DNA of 64,000 bases from Clostridia bacterium (lineage in GTDB: Bacteria > Bacillota > Clostridia > Oscillospirales > Acutalibacteraceae), in assembly GCA_900770165.1 (NCBI GenBank), contig CAAGJJ010000175.1:1-64000 (forward strand), written 5' to 3'. Made by a program: the position numbers and the translations under genes. Numbering within the stretch: the first letter of the stretch is position 1; every line of letters begins with the position of its first letter. Below the pieces are notes generated by a model. That model saw only the letters and a list, made by a program, of their open reading frames with translations, was not told where the DNA came from and did no database searches. Positions 1 to 9,000 of the stretch are shown here, in pieces.

Positions 1-170
1 ACCTTAGTAGGCTTCTTTTCATTATTCTTATCTGCTTCACTTACATTTTCAGTTGTTGTAGTTGTATTTTCTGTTACCTTATTTTTCTTACCACATGCAG
101 TCATACCAAATGCTGCTGTTAATACTGCTAATGCTATTACCGCTGTTCTTAATAATCTTGTCTTTCTCAT
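1..170 (-). CDS. Lipoprotein, N-terminal part (cut by window start)
   Basis: The start codon lies at 168-170 and the reading frame runs off the left edge. The product begins with a short basic segment and a hydrophobic core ending in an M-T-A-C lipobox, so it should be diacylated at that Cys and anchored outside the cytoplasmic membrane. After the Cys comes a low-complexity Thr/Asn/Lys/Glu linker, as is usual for Gram-positive substrate-binding or sensor lipoproteins. The functional domain lies outside the window. A TTGACA/TATACT promoter sits upstream at 229-257. Confidence 0.75.
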   Translation of the reverse strand, partial: MRKTRLLRTAVIALAVLTAAFGMTACGKKNKVTENTTTTTENVSEADKNNEKKPTK

Positions 171-228
171 ATTTATTACCTCACTTATATTCTAAACTTT
201 ATTTGCTTTTTCCTTTATCTTTAATTAT

Positions 229-257
229 AGTATATACCCTTTAAGGATACTTGTCAA
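229..257 (-). promoter_or_regulatory. Sigma-A type promoter for the lipoprotein gene
   Basis: On the minus strand TTGACA (252-257) is followed by a 17-nt spacer and TATACT (229-234), about 60 nt upstream of the lipoprotein start. Confidence 0.7.
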
Positions 258-367
258 CTAAAAAACAAGAAAAAATGAAAAAACATATAATATATAATTA
301 TATCCCAATACCTATCTTAATCAATTATAATAGAGCTTAATTATTATTGCAAGCCGACATAAGGAAA

Positions 368-1867
368 TTATTTAGCTTTATAGAAGCTGCCATATTTATA
401 TTCTTGTATAAGTTCATAATGACTGTTAAACCATTCAGGATTACTGTTTATGATTAAATTCATATAATCCTTGGTTGCAGTTATAAACTGTATATCATAT
501 TTTTCTAAATAGTCTTTACAATCAATCTTACCAGTTCTAAAATCATATTCTTCCTGCCAGTAATCATACTTTTTATTCATTGTTATTCTTAATGCTTCAG
601 GTCGGCAGTCACCGTAAGTCTTATATCCATAATACTCTAAGGCACTCGATAAACTTTCATGTGAATATATATGTATATCTTCTTTATTGAGATTATTTTC
701 TTCACAATAATCATCTAAATATAATGCTGCTTCTTTTCCTAAATATGTTCCTATTGTTTCTGTTTCTTTAAATTTATATGTTTTATTTAATGAATAAAAC
801 TGTAAAATTCCTGATAATATTATAAAAATACTTATTATAACTGCCATTATAATATCCGTTTTATTTTTTTCTTCTTTAATGCTTTCAATATAATTATAAT
901 CGGATACATAAGCAATCAACATGAAGCAGAATATAATCGTAAATAAATAGTTACGGCAGGCATTAAATGCCATCAGGATTCCTCCAAGGCTAAAAAAGAT
1001 GAAACGCATATCTAACTGTTTATTCTTTTTATAATATTTAATAGTTTTTACAATTACTATTAATATTAATATATACATAACAGCTACTCTTCCTAATTGT
1101 GTATCTTTATATATAGGCAATAATTCACCAATGGATTCTTTTACATTTTTATCTATTCCTGACTTTAATACATATAACGGGGCTTCTATACCGTATGGAT
1201 TAATCAAGGACGAAAATAGCACAAAAAGCTCTAAAATTAACATTTTAAGGCTTTTCATAAAATTAAAAACAATTTTTTTGTTTATAATTTTAAAATTGCA
1301 TATATATGGCAGTATACATATAGGCAGCATCCACCACATAGAACAATGCAGATTAATTTCTAATATACTTAAAAGCATAAGAATGACAAAGTACTTTTTC
1401 TTTCCGGTTTCATAATAATCTTCTAAAAAGTATATAAATATAAGCATTATACCGGCTGTTAATAGCATAGGTCTCTGATAATATTCAAATGCAATTGTTA
1501 TAATAGTACTTGCTATAGCTATTAATATACCACTTAAAATATTATTTTTAGAAATCTTACACATAACTTTATAAAGTGCATAATTAAGAATAAAAGCACA
1601 GAAAATATTATAAACGGCAAATCCGTTTTTAAATTTATCTATGAATACATAAAGTACACTGGTAAGCCAGTGCTGATTAATAAAATACAGGTCAGGATAA
1701 TGTAGAAGTAAATCATTTGTATGTAAGCCGTATTTCAATGCATTTTTACCATTAACTATTATATAATATGTATCCACACCTTTTGATTTATAGCAGGCTA
1801 ATATGGAAAGTACCATAATACCTATCATTATAATTATCTCAGATGCTATTTTCTTATTTATTTTCAT
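368..1867 (-). CDS. Polytopic membrane protein, GT-C glycosyltransferase-like
   Basis: 499 residues with roughly ten hydrophobic segments, one near the N-terminus (about 10-28) and the rest spread to about residue 360, then a soluble C-terminal domain of about 120 residues rich in Tyr and acidic residues. The first extracytoplasmic loop carries an acidic VDTYY motif and a conserved-looking HYPD...QHWLT stretch. This layout resembles GT-C fold, polyprenol-linked-sugar glycosyltransferases, where an Asp in loop 1 is catalytic. It may modify a surface polymer or pilin, but the family assignment is by architecture only. A box-type promoter lies at 1906-1949. Confidence 0.55.
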   Translation of the reverse strand: MKINKKIASEIIIMIGIMVLSILACYKSKGVDTYYIIVNGKNALKYGLHTNDLLLHYPDLYFINQHWLTSVLYVFIDKFKNGFAVYNIFCAFILNYALYKVMCKISKNNILSGILIAIASTIITIAFEYYQRPMLLTAGIMLIFIYFLEDYYETGKKKYFVILMLLSILEINLHCSMWWMLPICILPYICNFKIINKKIVFNFMKSLKMLILELFVLFSSLINPYGIEAPLYVLKSGIDKNVKESIGELLPIYKDTQLGRVAVMYILILIVIVKTIKYYKKNKQLDMRFIFFSLGGILMAFNACRNYLFTIIFCFMLIAYVSDYNYIESIKEEKNKTDIIMAVIISIFIILSGILQFYSLNKTYKFKETETIGTYLGKEAALYLDDYCEENNLNKEDIHIYSHESLSSALEYYGYKTYGDCRPEALRITMNKKYDYWQEEYDFRTGKIDCKDYLEKYDIQFITATKDYMNLIINSNPEWFNSHYELIQEYKYGSFYKAK

Positions 1868-2186
1868 TTTCTAAAAAAAATCTCCTTTATATTATTTTAT
1901 AGTATTTTATAGTAAATAGTTATCGCAGTTTATGTAATTAAGCCTTTTTACAATAATTGAATCATACATTTTATATTTTTATCAATATATCTGCCTTTAG
2001 GGAAAAACTTTCGTTTTTCAGATGCCGGTTGGGTATTGGCTGCCGGACTGCTTTTAGTTATGAATTTGGAGTTATAAGTGCTGAATTATTTATGTATACT
2101 GTATACAAGGTATAAAAATAAAAAAGACTGTCTGAAATTAATCAGACAGCCTTAAAGTGTATTGTAAACCTGTTTAATTTTTAACA
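1868..2186. other. Intergenic stretch with promoter box, palindrome and repeat relic
   Basis: Holds the upstream dyad and -10 for the gene at 368-1867 (1906-1949), a degenerate GGAGTTATAAGTG-type repeat (about 2056-2085) also seen near 36310, 42025 and 43720, a perfect TGTATAC-N-GTATACA palindrome (2093-2107), and the terminator of the gene at 2187-2384. No coding sequence is evident. Confidence 0.5.
2120..2153 (-). terminator. Intrinsic terminator
   Basis: Minus-strand stem AGGCTGTCTGAT/ATCAGACAGTCTT followed by a T-tract, directly after the gene at 2187-2384. Nearly the same sequence occurs at 3420-3453. Confidence 0.85.
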
Positions 2187-2384
2187 TTATTCTTTATAGT
2201 ACTTCTTAATTACTTCCTGTCTAAGTTCTTCTGATGTTTTTTCTCTATTTGCCACTTTTATTAATTCCTGTACAAATGATTCACTTAAATACATATTTTC
2301 AATAGCCATTGTTGCTGCAACATTTCTTATTTCTCTGGATTCCTTTGTATTTTCTATTAACATGAACTTCTCCTTTGTAAACAT
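2187..2384 (-). CDS. Small hypothetical protein (65 aa)
   Basis: Not recognised. It is predicted helical and charged, with a C-terminal EELRQEVIKKYYKE segment typical of small antitoxin-like or regulatory proteins. The start codon overlaps the stop of the upstream gene (TAATG), so the two are translationally coupled. It is the last gene before a strong terminator. Confidence 0.6.
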   Translation of the reverse strand: MFTKEKFMLIENTKESREIRNVAATMAIENMYLSESFVQELIKVANREKTSEELRQEVIKKYYKE

Positions 2385-3145
2385 TAATCTTTAATATCAG
2401 CTAAATTTGTGAAATGTACATGTAGGTATTTTTCCTTTTCAATATCATTATATTTATATTTCTGAAAATATATTTTTTGTTCCTTATCAGCCAGTATATA
2501 CGCCATTGTATTCTTTGAAAATGAACCGGATACATCTAATACATTGTGTTCGTCTGATATGCATAGATACCAAGAACCGTATGACTTTTCTATAGCAGCT
2601 TTTTTATTAGGTTCAGGAATATATTTATCATAATTAACTGCATATTTATTTATAAGAATCCTGCTATTTATGTATTTGCAAAAAGATAACCATTCATTGA
2701 TATTGTCATTGTAATTCGGATAATACTTCTCACCATTAATTCGAAAAGAATTATTTGAATCTGATAAACAATTCAGAATGATTACCGGCTCATATGGATG
2801 CCCTGACATTTTATACACTGATAATTCATCAAGAATTGTAGTAGTGAACATTAATTCATTATTATCCATATAGAATTTTGAATATTTATCTTGACATATG
2901 GTTTTTACAGGCTCATATATAGCCGATTTACAACCTGTCTCTCTAACAATATCCTGTTTAATTTTTGCTCTTTCCGATAAATCCATATTTATGCCTTCCT
3001 TTCCATAATAAGTCAAATCATTCACAAAACTGCCATTGAAAATGTTATCAAATGTATCAGGCTTATCACTCTTTTTTATTTCAATATCACAGTTATATTC
3101 TTCTTTTACATACTTTGCAAAATCATTCAATTCTATTTCCTTCAT
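2384..3145 (-). CDS. Hypothetical protein (253 aa)
   Basis: Not recognised. A soluble protein without signal peptide, mixed alpha/beta and rich in Tyr and Asn. It contains a motif resembling DUF4099/phage-type accessory proteins only in composition. It is cotranscribed with the 65-aa gene downstream and preceded by a 55-aa gene; the three form a small unknown operon between two nearly identical terminators. Confidence 0.6.
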   Translation of the reverse strand: MKEIELNDFAKYVKEEYNCDIEIKKSDKPDTFDNIFNGSFVNDLTYYGKEGINMDLSERAKIKQDIVRETGCKSAIYEPVKTICQDKYSKFYMDNNELMFTTTILDELSVYKMSGHPYEPVIILNCLSDSNNSFRINGEKYYPNYNDNINEWLSFCKYINSRILINKYAVNYDKYIPEPNKKAAIEKSYGSWYLCISDEHNVLDVSGSFSKNTMAYILADKEQKIYFQKYKYNDIEKEKYLHVHFTNLADIKD

Positions 3146-3173
3146 CTGTTATCTCCTGTCTGGCAGCATTATA

Positions 3174-3341
3174 TTATTTTGTATAGGTGAACTTACTCAA
3201 TGTATTTGCACATTTTTTTAAAGTATTTTTGCTTAATCTTGTCTTATTTGCCAGTCTTACAAAAGTATCACTCTTCTCTGCTGATATAACAGGTAATATC
3301 ATTCTGACCGGCAATGTGTTTCTATTTATATTATTCTTCAT
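3174..3341 (-). CDS. Small basic hypothetical protein (55 aa)
   Basis: Short frame with ATG at 3339-3341, preceded by an AAGGATAA ribosome binding site, and a TAA stop at 3174-3176. The product is basic, has no hydrophobic segment, and carries a VRLANKTRLSKNTLKK stretch that looks like a small helix-turn-helix or ribbon-helix-helix DNA binder. It could regulate the two genes that follow. A TATAAT box lies at 3378-3383 with an upstream dyad-like sequence at 3408-3424. Confidence 0.55.
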   Translation of the reverse strand: MKNNINRNTLPVRMILPVISAEKSDTFVRLANKTRLSKNTLKKCANTLSKFTYTK

Positions 3342-3419
3342 ATTCAAAATTATCCTTATACTTCTGATTTAATATTAATTATACAATAATTAACATTATT
3401 AATTTATATAATTAAGACA

Positions 3420-3453
3420 AAAAAAGACTGCCTGAAATAATCAGACAGCCTTA
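3420..3453 (-). terminator. Intrinsic terminator of the Tad-like operon
   Basis: Stem AGGCTGTCTGATT/CAGGCAGTCTT on the minus strand followed by T6, directly after the stop at 3471. Confidence 0.85.
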
Positions 3454-3470
3454 TGTTTTGAAAAATCAAA

Positions 3471-3965
3471 TTATATTAAACTATATGTCTTTTCAAAGTA
3501 GCAGCTTTTAGTTACATGAGCCGGTGTTGAATACTCTTCTATAACTCTTATCTGCATTGTACCTGTATCAAAATCCCTATAGATAAGCTGCGTTGTTATT
3601 TTGGAATTAGAACTCTTTATACGGCTTTGTAATACTGCACAGAATCTCTTCATTAAATCATCTGTAAGTACTTCTTCACCAGTTTCATAATATATTCCTG
3701 ATGTACCATTATAGTTATTATCCTTAGATATATATTCAATATATCCATCATTATCAAACCATACGAAACATGGCGATTTATAATATTCTACAAAATTTAT
3801 ATCTTCATAATTATCCATCATTTTATCATAGGCATAATCCATTGCTGAATCAAGTGAATTACTTGTCTCATTTTCAATGACATTATCAGATATAACTGTT
3901 AAGTGAATAAATATGATTAACATTATACTTACTATAAGTCCACTAGATGTTAATACTGCTCTCAT
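3471..3965 (-). CDS. Tad-locus pseudopilin-like protein, TadE/TadF type
   Basis: 164 residues. An N-terminal hydrophobic helix (about residues 5-27) follows a very short cytoplasmic tip (MRAVLTSS), and the remainder is extracytoplasmic. This single-helix plus C-domain layout fits TadE/TadF-type minor pilins, which prime the type IVc pilus. Three nucleotides separate it from the similar gene upstream and it is last in the Tad operon. Assignment rests on layout and neighbours rather than a clear sequence motif. Confidence 0.5.
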   Translation of the reverse strand: MRAVLTSSGLIVSIMLIIFIHLTVISDNVIENETSNSLDSAMDYAYDKMMDNYEDINFVEYYKSPCFVWFDNDGYIEYISKDNNYNGTSGIYYETGEEVLTDDLMKRFCAVLQSRIKSSNSKITTQLIYRDFDTGTMQIRVIEEYSTPAHVTKSCYFEKTYSLI

Positions 3966-3968
3966 GTT

Positions 3969-4553
3969 TTATTCACCCCCTAAAGGCATAAATCGTGCTA
4001 TTCCTGTATATGTTTTATTACTCTTAAATTTAATGAATCCACCTGCTAATCTATATTTTGCTGTATATTCTATATATGTATAATTACTTGTTTCATCTAA
4101 ATATTTTATATTTAATGTTATTCCATTCTTTTTTAATTTTGCCTGTAAGGATGCTAACAGGTCACTATCTAATACCGGTGTACCTTTTGTCGATAATGTA
4201 CTTCTTATTCCTGCATCACTTACTGTATTGTTTAAATATGTTCTATACTGACTTTCATATGCTGTATTTGATATTGTACTCTTAAATACAGTTACAGGTA
4301 CAGTTACATCTTTTTCATTTACTTTTTTTGTTTCATATACTATATCACCATTTTCATCAACCTGATACCATGCATATATTACCTGCCCGTTATCTGTTTC
4401 ACCTTTTCCATAGGCTTCTATGAAACTTTCTATATATTTTGTATCTTCATTAACCTGTGATACTCTCATATTCATTATGATTAAATCCGTACTTATAAAA
4501 CATATGATTGCTAATAATATTGCATATAAACTTGTTTCTAATACAGTCTTCAT
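3969..4553 (-). CDS. Tad-locus pseudopilin-like protein, TadE type
   Basis: 194 residues with MKTVLETSLYAILLAII at the N-terminus, giving a single membrane helix (about 6-26) that contains an E-T-S motif like the conserved Glu of TadE-type pilins. The rest is an extracytoplasmic domain with a Tyr-rich beta region near the C-terminus. It follows the two tiny pilin-like genes and the TadB/C platform gene, and is tightly coupled to the pseudopilin gene downstream. Minor pilin is the likely role. Confidence 0.55.
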   Translation of the reverse strand: MKTVLETSLYAILLAIICFISTDLIIMNMRVSQVNEDTKYIESFIEAYGKGETDNGQVIYAWYQVDENGDIVYETKKVNEKDVTVPVTVFKSTISNTAYESQYRTYLNNTVSDAGIRSTLSTKGTPVLDSDLLASLQAKLKKNGITLNIKYLDETSNYTYIEYTAKYRLAGGFIKFKSNKTYTGIARFMPLGGE

Positions 4554-4574
4554 ATATTGTTTTTCCTTTCCTTT

Positions 4575-4712
4575 TTAACCTAATAATGCGTTAAAAACAT
4601 TAATTATAGTCTGTCCATATAAGTATCCTACAGATGTTAATATAGCTCCTGCTACTGCTATACCTATAAATCCTTTTATTGAATCTGCATATGTATCAAA
4701 AAAATTATCCAT
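4575..4712 (-). CDS. Flp-like micro-pilin (45 aa)
   Basis: ATG at 4710-4712 and TAA at 4575-4577. The product, starting MDNFFDTYADSIKG, has a short acidic/polar head, one Gly/Ala-rich membrane helix and a short polar tail. Flp/TadA-type major pilins are of similar length and have a single hydrophobic helix, so this is a good candidate for the pilus subunit. A classical prepilin G/XXXXEY processing site is not evident. It lies between the platform gene and TadE-like genes, as Flp genes often do. Confidence 0.55.
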   Translation of the reverse strand: MDNFFDTYADSIKGFIGIAVAGAILTSVGYLYGQTIINVFNALLG

Positions 4713-4730
4713 AACTTTTCGCCTTCTTTC

Positions 4731-4835
4731 TTACATTAAAACCTTCATTAATATAAAACTGAAAATGCTTATAGGTAATATCATTCCTATAAGTCCTAAT
4801 ATTAAATCTCCATATTCTTCAATTATATTATGCAT
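4731..4835 (-). CDS. Single-helix membrane micropeptide (34 aa)
   Basis: ATG at 4833-4835 with a GTGAAAGAA ribosome binding region, TAA at 4731-4733. The product begins MHNIIEEYGDLILG, then one hydrophobic helix rich in Ile, Leu and Met. The EEYG motif resembles the E-Y that follows the cleaved Gly in Flp prepilins, but here the Glu/Tyr precede the helix directly. It may be a second pilin subunit or a small membrane factor of the Tad machine. Confidence 0.5.
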   Translation of the reverse strand: MHNIIEEYGDLILGLIGMILPISIFSFILMKVLM

Positions 4836-4867
4836 TTCTTTCACTTCCCCTTTTTATACCTTTATTT

Positions 4868-4906
4868 TAATAATAAGGCTAAAGTTATTCTTCAGCCTTA
4901 TTATTT
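4868..4906 (-). terminator. Possible attenuator between platform and pilin genes
   Basis: Inverted repeat AATAATAAGGCT/AGCCTTATTATT directly after the TadB/C-like stop. A partial terminator here would set pilin levels relative to the platform. Such a site is common in pilus operons, but this reading is inference. Confidence 0.55.
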
Positions 4907-4910
4907 ACTC

Positions 4911-6458
4911 TTATAACATACAATCCAAAAGATTGATAATATCAAATGCAAGCTTTCCACAGGCAATAAAAATTGGCATGTATTCAGTAAAACGCATGGC
5001 TGCTGTTGCATCATCCATTACTTTTAATTCATTATTGTTAATGATTGCATAATTACGCTTTGTAAGCTGTCCAAGATTCTCTTCCTTTCGCTTATCATCC
5101 ATATCTGATAATGAATAAAGATTTCGAATGGCACTTGATACATCTGTTAAATGAAATCTTGCTAAAAACTCATAGTATGGCTCAACTGCTGTCGGTGTTT
5201 CCTGTATACGTCTTATGAAGACTTCCAGCTCAGGTTTAATTGCAACCGGACAGTTTTCATAACTGTCTGTTACCGCTGTAATTAATGGCTCTTTCTGTAA
5301 ATTAATTGACATATCTCTTAACCATTCTGAAAATGAGTTCTGTATGTTTTTCTGTGTTACTTTATAAGCACTCTTTTTTGTAAATGATGGGCTTATAAGA
5401 AGATAAAGTGTAAATACACCTAAAAATGCTGCAATATATTTATTATAAGGAATAGCCTTAATAAAGAATATTGAAAGAGTTAAAGCGGTAAAAAATATAT
5501 AAAGTGGTATACTCTTTATTCTGAATAATGTAGGATTAAATTCAGTTGCATTTTTGTAGTTACGCATAACACTCTTTTCATCAACTGACTTTGTTATCCA
5601 GTCATAATTATACTTAGTAAAAGCATATGCTAAGAAAACCATATTAGCTGCTATAAAAATAGCTGTTGTTATCTGATATAATGCTATATCTTCAAGTCTT
5701 CCTGAACCCATAATTGACATATCATCACTACCATTCATAATCATGGATACTGCCATACTTGCACTACCTATAATAAAACTGATAACCATACCTATAATAA
5801 TACTCATTTTAATACTTTTTACTGTTGCCTGTTCTGTATATGTACGGTTTACCCAGTTATCTATATCACCAAGTAAGATATCAAGGGATGTTCCATAACT
5901 TCCACCCTGTCTTTCAATCTGTATCATAAACTTATTTAAGTTCTTTACTCTGTCATTTGGATATGCTTTATATATGATATCAAGAGCTTCTTCATATGCA
6001 TTAGCAGAAGAAGTTTCTCTTAAATATACAATTGCTTTCCTTATGACTGCTTTTAATTTTCCTGTACTTACCTTTTCTGTATCTTCTAAGGCTGTAAGTA
6101 CTTTAGGTCTTTTCTGAAATGAAAATGCCATCTGATGCAGGTATATATCAACTTCATTAAACCTTCGTTCCTGAAACATTCCTTTAAACTTTGCCCTGAT
6201 AAATACAGGTACTAATACAAGTAATAAAATTATCTCTAAAATTGTATATACCGTACTTAATTTACTGAATATACAAAATACTGCTACTAATATCATACAG
6301 CCTATAATACCAAATGCATATGTTATAGGTGATATACTGTAACCATAATCATAGATATCCTTCTGCATTTGCTTAAATGAAAAATATCTCATCATTTCAG
6401 ATACTTTTTTCTCAAGAAAGTTATCTTTTTTATCATTATCATATTTTTTCTCAGCCAT
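4911..6458 (-). CDS. tadC: Tad pilus inner-membrane platform protein (TadB/TadC-like)
   Basis: 515 residues with two halves, each carrying a GspF-type cytoplasmic helical domain followed by membrane helices: hydrophobic pairs near 50-85 and 225-295, another block near 325-360, and a last one at the C-terminus. The first domain has the GspF-like segment IERQGGSYGTSLDILL. TadB and TadC are usually two separate genes; the size and doubled layout suggest one fused or internally duplicated platform. It should couple the CpaF ATPase to pilin polymerisation. It lies directly after the ATPase gene. Confidence 0.7.
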   Translation of the reverse strand: MAEKKYDNDKKDNFLEKKVSEMMRYFSFKQMQKDIYDYGYSISPITYAFGIIGCMILVAVFCIFSKLSTVYTILEIILLLVLVPVFIRAKFKGMFQERRFNEVDIYLHQMAFSFQKRPKVLTALEDTEKVSTGKLKAVIRKAIVYLRETSSANAYEEALDIIYKAYPNDRVKNLNKFMIQIERQGGSYGTSLDILLGDIDNWVNRTYTEQATVKSIKMSIIIGMVISFIIGSASMAVSMIMNGSDDMSIMGSGRLEDIALYQITTAIFIAANMVFLAYAFTKYNYDWITKSVDEKSVMRNYKNATEFNPTLFRIKSIPLYIFFTALTLSIFFIKAIPYNKYIAAFLGVFTLYLLISPSFTKKSAYKVTQKNIQNSFSEWLRDMSINLQKEPLITAVTDSYENCPVAIKPELEVFIRRIQETPTAVEPYYEFLARFHLTDVSSAIRNLYSLSDMDDKRKEENLGQLTKRNYAIINNNELKVMDDATAAMRFTEYMPIFIACGKLAFDIINLLDCML

Positions 6459-6518
6459 TATTTTTCCCTTCCTAAATGTTTAATTACATTTTATTTTTTA
6501 CATAAGTTTTTTTAGCCT

Positions 6519-7781
6519 TTATACAGCATCTTCTGTTGTTTCAGTTTTTACTGTACTTACCGGTGGAATATATTTCTGTGCTACTGCGGATTCATATATT
6601 TCCGGTCTTTTATATGGGTCTGTAATACCTGCCTTGGTTAATGCTTTTTTAATGCTCTTAGGCAGTTCTGAAGCCGGTGGAATAATACCATCAAATGAAT
6701 TATAAAAAGGAATGAAAGTGTTAGTACCATCAATATCATGCTCAAAGAATCCAAAGTCTTCTACTTCTCTGTGTTCCTTTTTATCTGCTGAAATAACAAG
6801 ACCAACTTTTACATAACGATATACATTATTAATAAAACGGCTGTTATTCTGGTCACTTAACATATTAAATAATCTGTCCGGCATATCTGCTACTGAATCT
6901 GTATGTAATGTTGTCATACAATAAAGACCTGTACTTAACGCATTAAGCAACTCACTAACTTCATTACCACGGGCTTCAGATAATAATAACCAGTCCGCAT
7001 TCTGTCTTAAACATGCTCTGATACCTGCCGTATAATTAAATGCTTCATCAATATATAATGGTGTACTCTTCTTATTTGGATGTAACTGCTTATAATGAAT
7101 TTCCGCATTATCTTCCAGTGTCATAACCTTTTCATTTGCCGGAATAAAACTTGTAAGATATTTAAGTAACTCTGTTTTACCTGCATGTGGCTTACCACCA
7201 ATAACAGCATTGCAATGGGCTATAATACAATTTTCCAGTAAGTTAAGAATAGGCTCAGGAAGTGTTTTTGCTTCTACTAACTGTTCATGTGTATATCTTA
7301 TGGTTAATGGCAGTTTTCGTATTGTAATTGACTTTTTGGTACTTCTGCTTTCATGGATAATTGAAATTCGAAGCGTTTCTGTATGTGCTTCCAATACTGG
7401 ATTTGCCTGATTGAAATTTTCTTTCATAATATCACTTAATCGTATAGATAAATTATCTATATATTCATCTGATAATTTCTTATCTGATAAAAAACATCCT
7501 TTACCTAACTGAGTAAGCCATAATCCATCTCCATCCCATTCAATATCTGTAATACTATCATCATTGATTTCATCATTGATTTCAGAAAATAATGTATCTT
7601 TGATACTTTCAATTAATTCTTCAAGACTTAACTGGGATGTGTCTATTGGTCTTTCTTTTTTCTTTTTCTCTGTTTTAACTTCTTCTTTTACTTCAGTGCT
7701 TATTTCATTATTCTCAGTAAGAACTGATTCTGTCTGCTGCTCTGAAGGGCTTTTTATTTTTTCTTTTTTCTTACCAAACAT
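6519..7781 (-). CDS. cpaF: Tad/CpaF-type secretion ATPase
   Basis: 420 residues. A charged Lys/Glu-rich leader (1-50) is followed by an N-terminal domain and the VirB11/CpaF ATPase core: Walker A GGKPHAGKT (about 198-206), an acidic MTLEDNAEI Asp-box, and the LLLSEARGNEVSELLNAL region with GLYCMTTLHTDS (His box). The family forms hexameric ring ATPases that power type IVc pili or type II-like secretion. It is the first gene of a Tad operon with the TadB/C-like platform and pilin-like genes. A conjugative VirB11 is less likely because GspF-type and Flp-like genes follow. Confidence 0.85.
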   Translation of the reverse strand: MFGKKKEKIKSPSEQQTESVLTENNEISTEVKEEVKTEKKKKERPIDTSQLSLEELIESIKDTLFSEINDEINDDSITDIEWDGDGLWLTQLGKGCFLSDKKLSDEYIDNLSIRLSDIMKENFNQANPVLEAHTETLRISIIHESRSTKKSITIRKLPLTIRYTHEQLVEAKTLPEPILNLLENCIIAHCNAVIGGKPHAGKTELLKYLTSFIPANEKVMTLEDNAEIHYKQLHPNKKSTPLYIDEAFNYTAGIRACLRQNADWLLLSEARGNEVSELLNALSTGLYCMTTLHTDSVADMPDRLFNMLSDQNNSRFINNVYRYVKVGLVISADKKEHREVEDFGFFEHDIDGTNTFIPFYNSFDGIIPPASELPKSIKKALTKAGITDPYKRPEIYESAVAQKYIPPVSTVKTETTEDAV

Positions 7782-7905
7782 TTTTTACTCCTTTGATTAT
7801 AATTAGTTTCCTTTTTTTATCATGTAATCTAATAGTAAATTAAGAATAAATGTATATAAGTCTAATTCTAATCAAGTTATACTTGACTAAAATTGGTATT
7901 ATTAT

Positions 7906-8463
7906 CTAATGATTAAAAAAACTTAAGCCTAAGCAAATAGCATCAGCTTCATCATCAGTAACATTAATACCATATTTATCCTTAATGTATTTAATTGACA
8001 TAGACTTATAATCTTCTCTTGTATGCTGCATACCATTTTCAGTAATTTCAAAACCTAAGTCTTTTCGCCAACTCTGAGGGGCTTTTAATATGAATGTTAC
8101 TTTTTTCGTTATACAATAACTAAGAACCAGACCTTGTAAATGACATAGTTTTTTATATGCATACATATCTTTATTTCCATATGTATCTTCCATGATGATT
8201 ACTTCCGGATGATATTCATTAAATATCTTATCCAGTTCCTTAATCATTTCAGATATACGATAATCAATATTCTCTTTCTTTATCTGTCTCTGCTTATTTT
8301 TTAATTGAGCTTTTGTTAATCCTTTTTTATCTTTTTTAGAAAGAGACTTTTTTATATTTTCAGGTACTATTACAGTATGTTGTTCTAAAATTTTATTTTC
8401 TAAATCAAATACTGCATATCCTGTTTTAGTTGTACTTCCATCTATTGAAATTAACTTTCCCAT
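7906..8463 (-). CDS. RuvC-like Holliday junction nuclease
   Basis: 185 residues with an RNase H fold signature: SIDGSTTKTGYAVF near the start (catalytic Asp8), IIMEDTYGNKDM (Glu about 92), and DDEADAICLGL near the C-terminus (two Asp). All four RuvC-type acidic residues are visible. A Lys-rich insertion follows strand 3. Similar short RuvC-like resolvases are common in phages and plasmids, where they cut branched DNA during replication or recombination. It ends with TAG and sits downstream of two small genes in one operon. Confidence 0.75.
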   Translation of the reverse strand: MGKLISIDGSTTKTGYAVFDLENKILEQHTVIVPENIKKSLSKKDKKGLTKAQLKNKQRQIKKENIDYRISEMIKELDKIFNEYHPEVIIMEDTYGNKDMYAYKKLCHLQGLVLSYCITKKVTFILKAPQSWRKDLGFEITENGMQHTREDYKSMSIKYIKDKYGINVTDDEADAICLGLSFFNH

Positions 8464-8467
8464 AATA

Positions 8468-8794
8468 TCAATCCTCTAAATATATTTCTAAAAAGCCAAA
8501 TCTGCTTCCACCATTTACGGATATTATTTTCTTTTTAAAAACTTCTTTTATTTTTTCTTCTTTTATAGTATTTAAAGGAAACGTAACAGGAACACAACAA
8601 CCGGTCATTACACCATTTTCTTTATCAATAAAAGATAATCCTTTAGAACCACCAAAAGGCATTACTTCAATTGCTCCTACAGGCTTACTGTTCATGGTAT
8701 AAAGCCATATAAAGGTTGGTGCTATTCTTGTATATATGTTTTCATGCTTATCAATAAGCTCCTGTAAACTTTTACAATATTCTTCTAAAATCAT
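8468..8794 (-). CDS. Hypothetical protein (108 aa)
   Basis: Not recognised. Compact soluble protein with a central IEVMPFGGSKGLSFID segment. It overlaps the upstream AlpA-like gene by four bases (ATGA) and its TGA stop is four bases before the RuvC-like gene, so the three are one translational unit. Confidence 0.6.
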   Translation of the reverse strand: MILEEYCKSLQELIDKHENIYTRIAPTFIWLYTMNSKPVGAIEVMPFGGSKGLSFIDKENGVMTGCCVPVTFPLNTIKEEKIKEVFKKKIISVNGGSRFGFLEIYLED

Positions 8795-8973
8795 ATCTGT
8801 TCCCCTTTAAGCTGATTGTTTTTCCATTCATTAAATTCTTTAATAGGTATATAAATATTTTTACCTATTCTTATAGTAGGAAATCCATCTAATCCTATAA
8901 TTTTATAAATTTTACTTCTGCCACAGCCAAAGACTTCCTGTAGCTCCTTTACTGAATAAAATTCTTTTTCCAT
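8791..8973 (-). CDS. AlpA/excisionase-type helix-turn-helix protein (60 aa)
   Basis: The second ATG is used because a GGAG sits just upstream of it. The product has the MerR/AlpA-family winged helix pattern: FYSVKELQEVFGCGRSKIYKIIG followed by FPTIRIGKNIYIPIKEFNEW. Proteins of this class bind attachment sites as excisionases or repress prophage-type genes. The neighbouring RuvC-like nuclease and degenerate recombinase are consistent with a recombination or regulation role, but no att site was found. Confidence 0.75.
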   Translation of the reverse strand: MEKEFYSVKELQEVFGCGRSKIYKIIGLDGFPTIRIGKNIYIPIKEFNEWKNNQLKGEQI

Positions 8974-9000
8974 ATTTTTCTCCATTTAACTTAGTAACTA

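Noticed and set aside
62..244. Plus-strand frame of 60 codons
   Set aside because: It lies opposite the lipoprotein start, is almost purely hydrophobic low-complexity sequence and has no ribosome binding site.
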